Positions 52,896-61,875 of a stretch of 64,000 nt of DNA are shown piece after piece (positions within the stretch are counted from its first letter, which is position 1; each line of letters starts with the position of its first letter). The translations under genes and the position numbers were made by a program. The DNA is from Guptibacillus hwajinpoensis (GTDB lineage: Bacteria; Bacillota; Bacilli; Bacillales; Guptibacillaceae): assembly GCF_029277305.1 (NCBI RefSeq), contig NZ_CP119526.1. One strand, given 5' to 3'. A model generated the notes under the pieces. That model saw only the letters and a program-made list of their open reading frames with translations. It ran no database searches and was not told the origin of the DNA.

Positions 52896-52924
52896 AGTAT
52901 AATGCTTTTAAAAATGATTTGCAA
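52896..52924 (-). promoter_or_regulatory. Sigma-A promoter of speD
   Basis: TTGCAA (52919-52924) and TATACT (52896-52901) are 17 bp apart on the minus strand, giving a leader of about 140 nt. Confidence 0.8.
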
Positions 52925-52972
52925 CAATAAATTAAGTCTTCCTCCTTAGTACCTAGACGTTTAGTCAAAATG

Positions 52973-53001
52973 AAAAGCGGAAGTGTAGCACTCCCGCTTT
53001 T
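52973..53001 (-). terminator. gapB terminator
   Basis: The stem AAAAGCGGGAGTG/CACTTCCGCTTTT (one mismatch) has a 3-nt loop, 15 bp after the gapB stop. Confidence 0.82.
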
Positions 53002-53015
53002 ATCTTATTATATTA

Positions 53016-54044
53016 TTAAACGCTTACTTTCATTCTCCCGGGTATCTTTTCTCCCACATATTTTGCCATATCGACAACTCTGCAAGAATATCCCCACTCA
53101 TTGTCATACCATGCTAGAACTTTCACCTTCTTATTCTCAACAACCATCGTTGAAAGTCCATCAATGATGGAAGAATGATCATTTCCATTATAGTCAATTG
53201 AAACTAGCGGTTCATCAGAATAAGCGAGTATGCCACGGAGAGGTCCCTCTGATGCTGCTTTTAGTACATCATTAACTTGTTCCACTGTGACTTCCTTCTC
53301 CAAATCAACTACGAGATCAACAAGTGATACATTTGGAGTGGGTACACGTAAGGACATTCCGTTTAATTTCCCTTCAAGGTGAGGGAGAACTTTTGATATT
53401 GCTTTCGCTGCTCCTGTGGAGGTAGGAATAATTGACTGTCCGCATGCACGAGCTCTTCTTAAATCTTTATGTGGATTATCAATGTTTTTCTGATCATTCG
53501 TATAAGCATGAACAGTTGTCATCATACCTGAAACGATCCCGAACGATTTATCAAGTACTTGCACAACAGGAGCAAGACAGTTTGTTGTGCATGAAGCATT
53601 TGACAATATATGGTGTTTTTCGCTATTGTATTCGCTTTCATTTATGCCCATTACAATCGTTAAATCTTCATTTTTCCCAGGCGCTGTAATAATCACTTTT
53701 GTTGCACCGGCATCCAGATGGTAAGCTGCTTCATCTCTAGTCCGGAATTTACCAGTTGCTTCAATAACAATATCAATGCCCATTTCTTTCCATGGGAGAT
53801 TTTTTGGATCGCGGTTGTTTAGCACTACTACTTTTTTATTATTAATCTTGATACCGTTTTCAAAAGGACTAACGTCTCCATCAAACGTACCATGAATGCT
53901 ATCATATTTAATTAAATGGCTGAGCGTTTCCGGCGGATAGCTAGCGTTAATTGCTACTACTTCCAAATCCTCATCCATCATTGCCTTTCTAAAAACCATA
54001 CGCCCAATTCTTCCAAAGCCATTAATCGCTATTCTTGTGTTCAT
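53016..54044 (-). CDS. gapB: NADP-dependent glyceraldehyde-3-phosphate dehydrogenase GapB
   Basis: This is the gluconeogenic GAPDH. The 342-residue protein has the Rossmann start INGFGRIGR, the coenzyme region VAINASYPPETL typical of GapB, the catalytic cysteine in SNASCTTNCLAP, and AWYDNEWGYSCRVVD. The ATG at 54044 has AGGAGGA before it; the frame to 54152 crosses the promoter and is rejected. Two CcpN boxes upstream point to repression on glycolytic carbon. Confidence 0.95.
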   Translation of the reverse strand: MNTRIAINGFGRIGRMVFRKAMMDEDLEVVAINASYPPETLSHLIKYDSIHGTFDGDVSPFENGIKINNKKVVVLNNRDPKNLPWKEMGIDIVIEATGKFRTRDEAAYHLDAGATKVIITAPGKNEDLTIVMGINESEYNSEKHHILSNASCTTNCLAPVVQVLDKSFGIVSGMMTTVHAYTNDQKNIDNPHKDLRRARACGQSIIPTSTGAAKAISKVLPHLEGKLNGMSLRVPTPNVSLVDLVVDLEKEVTVEQVNDVLKAASEGPLRGILAYSDEPLVSIDYNGNDHSSIIDGLSTMVVENKKVKVLAWYDNEWGYSCRVVDMAKYVGEKIPGRMKVSV

Positions 54045-54066
54045 CCAGCGTTCCTCCTGCCATATA

Positions 54067-54109
54067 TGTGTTATACTTAATTCCCCTATCACAAAATTAG
54101 TATAACATA
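54067..54109. promoter_or_regulatory. Pair of CcpN operators at gapB promoter
   Basis: TGTGTTATACT on the plus strand (54067-54077) and TATGTTATACT on the minus strand (54099-54109) both match the CcpN consensus TRTGHYATAYW at all positions, in opposite orientation. The second overlaps the likely -10 TATACT (54099-54104). CcpN represses gapB in B. subtilis during growth on sugars. Confidence 0.85.
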
Positions 54110-54199
54110 TAATATGCAAATGAAAAGATATATTTACACTATTCACAAACAAAAGTACATATCTGGTTTATCGTCTACAAAACAGGTTAAGAAGAATCA

Positions 54200-54227
54200 A
54201 AAAAACACGTCAAATGACGTGTTTTTT
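54200..54227. terminator. Bidirectional terminator between coaE and gapB
   Basis: AAAAAACACGTCA/TGACGTGTTTTTT forms a perfect stem with a tiny loop and T-runs on both strands. It would end coaE transcripts after they pass family 1 copy G. Confidence 0.82.
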
Positions 54228-54345
54228 CGGAAACATTGTTACCTTTTGAGAGAGGTTGATTTCCGCTCCAGGATGCTCGCTTTCCGCGGGACTAGCGGGA
54301 GTCGATCATCCGCTCCAATCAACTTCGATATGTGAATTTCTAAAC
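54228..54345 (+). repeat. Family 1 palindromic repeat, copy G (short core)
   Basis: The left arm CGGAAACATTGTTACC and a short core GATTTCCGCTCCAGGATGCT...GATCATCCGCTCCAATCAAC are clear; the right outer arm is decayed. It fills the gap between the bidirectional terminator and the coaE stop; with the gapB promoter this accounts for the whole 340 bp. Confidence 0.78.
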
Positions 54346-54383
54346 CTAAAACAAAAATCTCCATCATTTCAAAAGAACTTTTT

Positions 54384-54977
54384 CTAGATAATTTCCCATT
54401 TTCTTAGAACATGAACTAGCTGTTCTTCAGATTCTTTTCTTGATCCAGTGTTATCAATAACGGCATCAGCAAGTTCTTTCTTCTTCTCAATTGGCATTTG
54501 TGATTGAATCCGATCGGATGCTTCTTGTTCAGTACTTCCATCTCGTTCCATCAATCTCTTCAACTGTGTTGAAGGATCAACATAAACAAGGAGCGTTCGA
54601 TCAACTAAATGATTCAATTCACTTTCATATAGAAGTGGAATATCAAGTACTACGTGCGGTTCTCCTTGGTTCTTGTATGAAGCTACCTCTTCAAGCATGC
54701 GCTTTCGAATGGCTGGATGCAGAATACTGTTGAGAAGCTCACGCTTATCTTCATTGTTAAAAATAACTGAACCAAGTCGTTTTCGATCAAGACCTCCATC
54801 TTCTGCCTTCATTTCTGAACCAAATGACTGAACGATCTCTTCTAATGCGGACTCACCCGGCTCAACAACCTCCCTAGCAATAACATCTGCATCGACGATT
54901 GGTATGTTATAGTTTCTGATCATATCCGCTACAGTACTTTTTCCACTAGCAATTCCACCGGTCAGTCCTATATCCAT
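54384..54977 (-). CDS. coaE: Dephospho-CoA kinase
   Basis: CoaE makes CoA by phosphorylating dephospho-CoA, the last biosynthetic step. The 197-residue kinase has the P-loop GLTGGIASGKST at its N-terminus, DADVIAREVVEPG, and VLDIPLLYES. The ATG at 54977 has AGGAGGA directly before it; the longer frame to 55031 overlaps ytaF and is rejected. Confidence 0.95.
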   Translation of the reverse strand: MDIGLTGGIASGKSTVADMIRNYNIPIVDADVIAREVVEPGESALEEIVQSFGSEMKAEDGGLDRKRLGSVIFNNEDKRELLNSILHPAIRKRMLEEVASYKNQGEPHVVLDIPLLYESELNHLVDRTLLVYVDPSTQLKRLMERDGSTEQEASDRIQSQMPIEKKKELADAVIDNTGSRKESEEQLVHVLRKWEII

Positions 54978-54994
54978 TGTATCCTCCTTGAGGG

Positions 54995-55627
54995 CTACAT
55001 CCTCATGAAGCCCAGTATTATTAATAAACAACCAGGTAAATACGATACTTTATCCATCCACTTAATAGAAGAAGTGAGATTTCCAAACTTAAGTCCGAGT
55101 AGAACAAAAAACGAACTCATACATGCGATGAGTAGTGACGTTTCAATGGGAGCATACCCAATCATAGAAGCACCCACACCTGCTCCAAATGCATCTAGTG
55201 AAAGAGCAGCACCAAGCATAATCGCCTCAATACCTGTTATTGTGCCAGAATCATCAAAATCCGCTGTCGTCGGTTTTCGTAATATACTAATAACAACACC
55301 GAGAGAGCGTATTTCAAAATGCAGTAGCATCCGTTCTGAAACCGTTCTTTCTCCTTCATTTGTTTTCCTGATCATTTGGTATAATACCCACGCACCAAGA
55401 GCAATAAGAATAAACCCTCCAACGCGCTGAGCCACAACGTCTGAAATCCAGAGCTGCAGAAATGATCCGAGTCCCATTGCGATCAACATGGAAAACGCCG
55501 AGCAGATTGTAATGATTAGAATCGACTTAAAAGGAATTTTCATTCTTCGTAAGCCATATGTTAAGCCAACTCCAAAACCGTCAACACTAACAGCAAATGC
55601 TAAGAAAAAAAGAGAAACCCAGTACAT
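54995..55627 (-). CDS. ytaF: Sporulation membrane protein YtaF
   Basis: The 210-residue protein of the MntP-like fold has about six helices in two similar halves (FFLAFAVSVDGFGVGLTYG and GAALSLDAFGAGVGASMIGY). In B. subtilis ytaF lies at the same place and is expressed in sporulation; its transport function is unproven. It ends 17 bp before coaE. Confidence 0.88.
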   Translation of the reverse strand: MYWVSLFFLAFAVSVDGFGVGLTYGLRRMKIPFKSILIITICSAFSMLIAMGLGSFLQLWISDVVAQRVGGFILIALGAWVLYQMIRKTNEGERTVSERMLLHFEIRSLGVVISILRKPTTADFDDSGTITGIEAIMLGAALSLDAFGAGVGASMIGYAPIETSLLIACMSSFFVLLGLKFGNLTSSIKWMDKVSYLPGCLLIILGFMRM

Positions 55628-55692
55628 TGGCGAACTCCTTCCATACTGAAATCTTAAATAGTATATGAAAGGAGCCCATCCAACGCTACGAG

Positions 55693-56523
55693 TTACTCAT
55701 TTACCTGGCATACTGGACAATAAGTAGTTCCTCGTCCACCTACTACAATTTTCTCAAGCACATTGCTACAAGACTTACATTCTAATCCAACTCGCCCGTA
55801 AACAAACAAATTGTCCTGATAGGTACCGATTTTCCCCTGGCTGTTTACATAGGAGCGAATTGTACTACCACCTTTATTTACAGCCTCCATTAGCGTGTCA
55901 ACAATTTCGAATTGGAGACGCTCCATTTCACGTTCATTGAGTGTGGAAGCAATTCGCTCAGGATGAATTCCTGCCTTAAAAAGCGCTTCATCTACATAGA
56001 TGTTACCTAATCCAACGACTAGTGTTTGATCAAGTAGGACCGTTTTAACTTTACGAGTCGTCTTCTTAAATCCCTCTTTCAAAACATCTACAGTAAACTC
56101 AGGTGAAAAAGGTTCGTGACCTAACTGAGCAAGTGGCAATACTAATTCTTCTGTTCCAATCGGGAACAAATGCATAGTGCCAAATTTTCGTACATCATGG
56201 TAACGAAGCTCAGTTCCATCATCAAAAACAAAGAAGACATGTGTATGATGATCTGCTTCTTCCCCAGATTGATTCATCCGATACTTGCCTTCCATCCGAA
56301 GGTGAGAGACAATGACATCTTCTTCAAGGAAAAGCTTTAGAAACTTTCCTCTTCGTTCCACACGTTTGAACGACTGCCCAACCACTTTCATTTTGAATTC
56401 TTCAATGTCATCTGGGCGTTTAATTATTTTCGGCCATTTTACGTGTACTTCAGTGATTTTCTTACCTATAATTAGTTCTTCTAGCGTTCGTTTAACCGTT
56501 TCTACTTCTGGTAACTCCGGCAT
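55693..56523 (-). CDS. mutM: Formamidopyrimidine-DNA glycosylase (Fpg/MutM)
   Basis: MutM removes oxidised purines such as 8-oxoguanine and nicks the strand. The 276-residue protein begins PELPEVETVKR (catalytic P1 and E2 after Met removal), has the helix-two-turn-helix with GLGNIYVDEALF, and a C-terminal zinc finger (CKSCSNVLEKIVVGGRGTTYCPVC). It follows polA by 20 bp, as in B. subtilis. Confidence 0.97.
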   Translation of the reverse strand: MPELPEVETVKRTLEELIIGKKITEVHVKWPKIIKRPDDIEEFKMKVVGQSFKRVERRGKFLKLFLEEDVIVSHLRMEGKYRMNQSGEEADHHTHVFFVFDDGTELRYHDVRKFGTMHLFPIGTEELVLPLAQLGHEPFSPEFTVDVLKEGFKKTTRKVKTVLLDQTLVVGLGNIYVDEALFKAGIHPERIASTLNEREMERLQFEIVDTLMEAVNKGGSTIRSYVNSQGKIGTYQDNLFVYGRVGLECKSCSNVLEKIVVGGRGTTYCPVCQVNE

Positions 56524-56543
56524 ATCCCCATCTCCTTTGATGC

Positions 56544-59174
56544 CTACTTCGCATCATACCAGGTGGAGCCATACTCATAATCAACCTTCAAAGGTACATC
56601 GAGTTTGATTGCAGATTCCATCACTTCGGGTACGATACGTTTTAACGTTTCAATCTCTTCTTCAGGTGCTTCAAAAATGAGTTCATCGTGTACTTGAAGT
56701 AGCATACGTGCCTGAAGATTCTCTTCTTTAAGACGAGTATCCATTTGAACCATAGCTAGCTTAATAATATCTGCAGCTGTTCCTTGAATCGGTGTGTTCA
56801 TCGCTGTTCGCTCAGCGAAACCTCGCTGATTAAAGTTTCTAGAATTGATCTCAGGAAGATATCTTCTTCTTTGCATCAATGTCGAAACAAAACCATCTTG
56901 CTTCGCTTCTGAAACAACATCTTCCATATATCTTTTTACCCCTGGAAAACTCTCAAGGTAACGGTCTATAAATTCTCCTGCCTCTTTTCTAGATATTCCA
57001 ATACTTTGTGAAAGTCCATAATCACTGATTCCATAAACAATACCAAAGTTTACAGCTTTTGCATGTCTTCTCATGTCTGAAGTAACATCATCTTTCTGAA
57101 CATCAAAAACATTCATCGCTGTTTTCGTATGGATATCCTCGCCTTGTTGGAATGCCTCAATTAGATTCTCATCTTTAGCAATGTGTGCAAGAACTCGCAA
57201 TTCTATTTGAGAATAATCAGCAGCAAACATAACCCAATTCTTCGTTGAAGGAATAAAAGCTTTACGTATTTTGCGTCCTTCCTCAAGGCGAATGGGGATA
57301 TTTTGTAAGTTAGGGTCGATCGAACTTAATCGTCCTGTTTGGGTTAATGCCTGATTAAATCGCGTATGGATTTTACCAGTATCTGAATAAATAACTTTAA
57401 GGAGACCCTCAATGTACGTTGAATTCAACTTTCCAAGCTGGCGATAGATAAGAATTTCTGGTATTACTTCATGCTTACTCTCAAGCTTTTCAAGTACATC
57501 AGCTGAAGTAGAATATCCTGTTTTTGTTTTCTTAATAACTGGAAGCTCTAGCTTTTCAAACAGAACTTCACCTAATTGCTTAGGAGAATTAATATTGAAC
57601 TCCACTCCTGCTAGTTCGAAAATACGAGATTGAATAGCGCTTAACTTCTTGTTTAACTCTTCGCCCATTTTCTCAAGAAACGCTGTATCAACAGAAACAC
57701 CTTTTGTTTCCATTTCTCCAAGCACTAGGGTTAAAGGCATTTCAAGATCTTGGAACAATTCGAATTGCTCATTTTTTCTCAGCTGTTCTTCAAGCGTTTC
57801 CTTTAACTGATACACAGCATATGCCTTTCTAACTAGATGATCTGCAAGCTCATTTTCTTCAGGTAACTTCCGCTTGGCTCCTTTTCCATAAACGGTCTCA
57901 TCTGATGAAACTATGGAGAAACCTTCCCGCCTTGAAATGGCAGATAAGTCATGGGTTGATTCAGATGGATTGAGCAGATAAGATGCAATGACTAAATCGA
58001 ACGTAATCCCTTTTAGCGCAATTCCTTTCCATCCAAGTGCAACAACTGCGCTTTTCGCATCGAATACCCACTTCTTCTGTGACCCGTCTTCTAGAAACGT
58101 TTTGAATACGTCTGAAGACAAAGCAAGATCAGTAGGAAGATAGAAATTCCCATTCTCATTAATAATAGAAAATCCTTGTATGTCCGCGTTATGGTAATTT
58201 TCTTCCATCACTTCTACAATCATTGCTGATGGACTGACTAAATGTTTTTCTTCAATTTGATCAAGTGTTTCAAAATTTAATTCATCAATTTCAGTTTCTT
58301 CCTCGACTTCTTCGGCACCTATCCGGGTAAGTAGAGACTTAAAGCCAAGATCACTAAATAATGCTGCAACAGTATCATGATCAAATCCGCTGTACGTTAA
58401 ATTCTTCAATTCTAGATCAAGAGGAGTATCTTTATAGATCGTAACGAGCTCTTTGCTCATCATCGCTTTATCTTGATTCTCTTCTAGCTTTTCTTTCAAT
58501 TTCTTTCCTGAAACCTCATCGAGTGACTCAAATACTGCTTCCACTGTTCCAAACTGTTTTAATAGTTTAAGCGCTGTTTTCTCGCCTACACCTGGTACGC
58601 CAGGAATGTTATCGGAATTGTCACCCATCAACGCTTTCATATCAATTATTTGATCTGGTGTAAGTCCATATTTTTCATTTAAAAACGCCGGATCATATGT
58701 ATCAATATCCGTGATGCCTTTTCTTGTTAAAGCAACATGAACATTTTTTGAAACAAGTTGAAGAAGGTCTTTATCTCCTGAATAAATCTTAACATCCCAA
58801 TCTTCTTTATCTGCAAGTAACGCTACTGTACCGATAATATCATCGGCTTCATAGTCTTTAATCTCATATCGTTTAATATCAAAAGCATCAAGTACTTCAC
58901 GAATAACAGGGAATTGTTCACTTAATTCAGAAGGAGTCTTCTGACGACCACCTTTGTACTCGGTATACGTTTTATGGCGAAATGTTGTTTTACCAGCATC
59001 AAATGCAACAAGCATATGTGTAGGCGACTCATTTTCAATAATTTTCAAAAGCATCGTTGTAAAGCCAAGTACAGCGTTTGTGTATACGCCTTTATCATTA
59101 TTTAACAGTGGAAGTGCAAAAAATGCACGATACGCTATACTGTTTCCATCAATTAGTACAAGTTTATTCTTCAA
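56544..59174 (-). CDS. polA: DNA polymerase I
   Basis: Pol I fills gaps in repair and removes primers. The 876-residue protein has the 5' nuclease domain (LVLIDGNSIAYRAFFALPLL, YEADDIIGT, GDKDLLQL, GDNSDNIPGVPGVGEKTA), an exonuclease-like domain whose 3'-5' proofreading acidic residues look degenerate as in other Bacillus enzymes, and the polymerase (AADYSQIELRVLAH, RRHAKAVNFGIVYGIS, LQVHDELIFEAP). The start is taken as TTG at 59174 because GGGAGGC lies 6 bp upstream and the next residues (KNKLVLIDGN) match the family; the frame to 59219 lacks a site. Confidence 0.95.
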   Translation of the reverse strand: MKNKLVLIDGNSIAYRAFFALPLLNNDKGVYTNAVLGFTTMLLKIIENESPTHMLVAFDAGKTTFRHKTYTEYKGGRQKTPSELSEQFPVIREVLDAFDIKRYEIKDYEADDIIGTVALLADKEDWDVKIYSGDKDLLQLVSKNVHVALTRKGITDIDTYDPAFLNEKYGLTPDQIIDMKALMGDNSDNIPGVPGVGEKTALKLLKQFGTVEAVFESLDEVSGKKLKEKLEENQDKAMMSKELVTIYKDTPLDLELKNLTYSGFDHDTVAALFSDLGFKSLLTRIGAEEVEEETEIDELNFETLDQIEEKHLVSPSAMIVEVMEENYHNADIQGFSIINENGNFYLPTDLALSSDVFKTFLEDGSQKKWVFDAKSAVVALGWKGIALKGITFDLVIASYLLNPSESTHDLSAISRREGFSIVSSDETVYGKGAKRKLPEENELADHLVRKAYAVYQLKETLEEQLRKNEQFELFQDLEMPLTLVLGEMETKGVSVDTAFLEKMGEELNKKLSAIQSRIFELAGVEFNINSPKQLGEVLFEKLELPVIKKTKTGYSTSADVLEKLESKHEVIPEILIYRQLGKLNSTYIEGLLKVIYSDTGKIHTRFNQALTQTGRLSSIDPNLQNIPIRLEEGRKIRKAFIPSTKNWVMFAADYSQIELRVLAHIAKDENLIEAFQQGEDIHTKTAMNVFDVQKDDVTSDMRRHAKAVNFGIVYGISDYGLSQSIGISRKEAGEFIDRYLESFPGVKRYMEDVVSEAKQDGFVSTLMQRRRYLPEINSRNFNQRGFAERTAMNTPIQGTAADIIKLAMVQMDTRLKEENLQARMLLQVHDELIFEAPEEEIETLKRIVPEVMESAIKLDVPLKVDYEYGSTWYDAK

Positions 59175-59344
59175 TAGAAAGCCTCCCGTTCGAATGCAAT
59201 TAGCGTCTCTTATCATCAACTAAAAAACGCCTGCTTTCTTCATTTTACCACGTTGGCAAAAAGAAAGAAAAACAAGCGACAGCTTATAAATACCGTAAAC
59301 AAAAAAATGTATTCTTAGTACGTACAATAAATTCGTATACCATA

Positions 59345-59422
59345 GGCTATATTAATGCATTGTTGACTTTTGGCTCATTCGAGTGAAATTGAAGTTTCAC
59401 TCGAATGAGCCATCGAGAAATA
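59345..59422 (+). mobile_element. Family 2 MITE, copy 3 (decayed)
   Basis: The left end GGCTATATTAATGCATTG matches family 2. The interior is a perfect 18-bp hairpin (TGGCTCATTCGAGTGAAA, 59371-59388, with 59395-59412). The right terminal repeat is missing after ATGAGCCATCGAGAAAT, so this is an old or truncated copy. With the next terminator it explains the gap between polA and phoR. Confidence 0.78.
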
Positions 59423-59428
59423 AAAAAG

Positions 59429-59449
59429 GAGACGAGATAAACTCGTCTC
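59429..59449 (-). terminator. phoPR terminator
   Basis: The perfect stem GAGACGAG/CTCGTCTC is followed on the minus strand by CTTTTTTATTT, about 95 bp after the phoR stop. Confidence 0.8.
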
Positions 59450-59543
59450 AAAAATTTGCTCTCGTCATGATGAAGGGGTCAATTGTTACTATACAGAAAT
59501 AGTTTAAAGGGCATATAAACAAAGTGTAAAGAAAACGTAAAGA

Positions 59544-60962
59544 TTAAAATTTACGTTTCTTTAATAGCGAAATGCGAAATGTCGTTCCCTTTCCTGGTTC
59601 ACTATCCACTTGAATCTTTCCGTTATGTGCCTCAATAAGGTGCTTAACAATCGCAAGACCAAGTCCTGTACCACCTGAATTTCTGCTTCTTGCCCGATCA
59701 ACACGATAGAACCGTTCAAATATTCGAGGGATTTCCTGTTTCCTTATCCCTATGCCGTTATCGGATATGTTGAACTCAACGGTTTCGTTTGTTTCTTTAA
59801 CCGAAATATCAACTTTTCCGTTCTCTTGAGTATAAGTAAGGCTATTTGCAATTAAGTTAAGAAAAACCTGTTTTAATCGGTTAGTATCTCCTTTAACACT
59901 AACATAACCTTCATACTCGACGGATATTTCTATGTTCTTCTCGTCTGCCTTGCTCTTAGTCATCAGCAGACAATCATCTATGATTTCTTGTAAATCTACG
60001 TCTTGCCAGCTTAGTGAAAAATGCTTTTGTTCCATTTTTGATAAATCTAACAAATCTTGAATGAGACTTTGAAGTCGGTCACTTTCATTGAGGATAATTG
60101 TTAGAAACCTAGTGCGAAATGCTTTGTTTTCCATCGCGCCATCTAATAATGTTTCAGCAAATCCTTTTAATGAAGTAACTGGTGTTTTCAATTCATGAGA
60201 AACATTCGCAACAAAATCTTTACGCATTTGTTCAAGTTTTTTCAGTTCAGTAATATCGTGAAAAACAAGCACAACGCCTTTTAATTTATCATCATGATCT
60301 AGAATTGGCGCACCCGAAACATCAAAATGACGAATTTCGATTCCTACTTGAAGCTCAACTTGTTTCCTTACTGTTTTCTCTACCAAAAGCGTTTCCTCTA
60401 CAAGACGTATAATCTCACGATACGGAATTGCATTATAGTAGAGAGAATCAATATATTCTTTAGAGTCAATCCCAAACGTTTCTTTATAGAAACGATTCAC
60501 AAGGTTAATAAAACCTTTTGTATCAATTAGGATTAACCCACTGTCCATGTTTTCAATTAACGTCATTAATCGATTTTGCTGCATTTCATATGAGCTTGTC
60601 ATATTTTGCAAATTGCGAGCTAAAATGTTGAGAGCATGACTTAATTGTCCTGTCTCATCTAGCTTATACTCGTAAGTCCTTGCCTGAAAATTTCCAGAAG
60701 CAAGTTCATTTGCAACTTTAAGCGCACCTTCAAGTGGCTTTGTTAGCTGGTTGGAGATGCTCAGGCTTATATAGATAATGACGAAAAAGGCCGTTGCAAA
60801 CGAGCTAATTAATATAAGCCACATATTCGTTAAAGCTTCTTGACTCGCATCCTCGAACAGGATTCCCTCAAATAGATTTCCAAGAAAGACAATCATGATT
60901 ATAAAAACAATAAAGAGGATTACAAACTGCGCATTAAGAAACCGCGAGCGAAACTTTTTCAT
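59544..60962 (-). CDS. phoR: Phosphate sensor histidine kinase PhoR (short ectodomain)
   Basis: This membrane kinase phosphorylates PhoP when phosphate runs out. Order: TM1 (12-29), only about 17 outer residues (30-46), TM2 (47-68), HAMP, PAS (about 125-240), HisKA with H256 (NVSHELKTP), and HATPase (NLIANSLTYT, FERFYRVDRARSRNSGGTGLGLAIVKHL). The 472-residue length falls short of the roughly 580 in B. subtilis because the outer PAS-like sensor domain is absent. The ATG overlaps the phoP stop as TAATG. Confidence 0.92.
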   Translation of the reverse strand: MKKFRSRFLNAQFVILFIVFIIMIVFLGNLFEGILFEDASQEALTNMWLILISSFATAFFVIIYISLSISNQLTKPLEGALKVANELASGNFQARTYEYKLDETGQLSHALNILARNLQNMTSSYEMQQNRLMTLIENMDSGLILIDTKGFINLVNRFYKETFGIDSKEYIDSLYYNAIPYREIIRLVEETLLVEKTVRKQVELQVGIEIRHFDVSGAPILDHDDKLKGVVLVFHDITELKKLEQMRKDFVANVSHELKTPVTSLKGFAETLLDGAMENKAFRTRFLTIILNESDRLQSLIQDLLDLSKMEQKHFSLSWQDVDLQEIIDDCLLMTKSKADEKNIEISVEYEGYVSVKGDTNRLKQVFLNLIANSLTYTQENGKVDISVKETNETVEFNISDNGIGIRKQEIPRIFERFYRVDRARSRNSGGTGLGLAIVKHLIEAHNGKIQVDSEPGKGTTFRISLLKKRKF

Positions 60963-61678
60963 TAAATTGAAGGCTCCTCTAACTTATAACCAAGTCCTCG
61001 AATCGTCTTAATATATTCAGGTTTACGAGTGTTTTGTTCAATCTTCTCCCGTAGATGACTAACATGAACATCAACAATTCTTGTATCACCAACAAAATCA
61101 TAATCCCAAACTGCACTTAGAAGCTGCTCTCTAGTCAGAACACGTCCTTTGTGACGAACAAGGTATACCAACAATTCAAACTCTTTTGGTGTAACTTCCA
61201 TTATTTTTCCTTGGAAAAATGCTTCATAGTTATTTGGGTAAACTGCTAACTGCCCAACTTGAATTTTCTCTTCTTCTTGCATTTCAGAAGCTGTTTTGGA
61301 TTCTTCTAGCTGCTTCACTCGCCTTAGTATGGCTTTCACTCGAGCAACTACTTCTCTTGGACTAAAGGGTTTGGTCATATAATCATCAGCCCCAAGTTCG
61401 AGACCGAGTACCTTGTCAAATTCGTCGTCCTTCGCGGTAAGCATAAGAACAGGTGTGTGAATATGCCGTTGTCTTAATTCTTTACATACTTCTAATCCAT
61501 CCATTTCAGGTAGCATAAGATCAAGAATGATACATTTAGGATTTTCAGCAGTAACAACTTCAAGAGCTTCAGCCCCATTTTCAGCTGTAACAACCTCATA
61601 ACCTGCCTGTTCAAGATTAAATTGAAGCAATGTCAAGATTGATAGTTCATCATCGACAACTAGAATTTTTTGACTCAT
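60962..61678 (-). CDS. phoP: Response regulator PhoP
   Basis: This OmpR-family regulator of the phosphate starvation genes has its receiver domain with D53 in LDLMLPEMDG and a winged helix with LLSAVWDYDFVGDTRIVDVHVSHLREKIE (238 residues in total). It precedes and overlaps phoR by one base. AGGGGGAC lies just before the ATG. A MaoC-family gene and its terminator lie upstream. Confidence 0.95.
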   Translation of the reverse strand: MSQKILVVDDELSILTLLQFNLEQAGYEVVTAENGAEALEVVTAENPKCIILDLMLPEMDGLEVCKELRQRHIHTPVLMLTAKDDEFDKVLGLELGADDYMTKPFSPREVVARVKAILRRVKQLEESKTASEMQEEEKIQVGQLAVYPNNYEAFFQGKIMEVTPKEFELLVYLVRHKGRVLTREQLLSAVWDYDFVGDTRIVDVHVSHLREKIEQNTRKPEYIKTIRGLGYKLEEPSI

Positions 61679-61852
61679 TGTAAAGTCCCCCTAACGAATT
61701 TCCCCATTCATCAATGCCGATACCGTAGATCAGGCATGTTCTATTATTTTTGCCTGATTACACTCATCATACTATTATTTTTGATAAGGCAAAAGAAGAA
61801 CTTACAGCAAACCCGTTTATTAAGCGCTTACTATCATAAAAACATACATAAA

Positions 61853-61875
61853 AAGAGCCTACGGAGTAGGCTCTT
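61853..61875 (-). terminator. Terminator at the end of the MaoC gene
   Basis: The perfect 10-bp stem AAGAGCCTAC/GTAGGCTCTT has a 3-nt loop; the MaoC gene TAA overlaps it, and T's follow on the minus strand. Confidence 0.88.
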
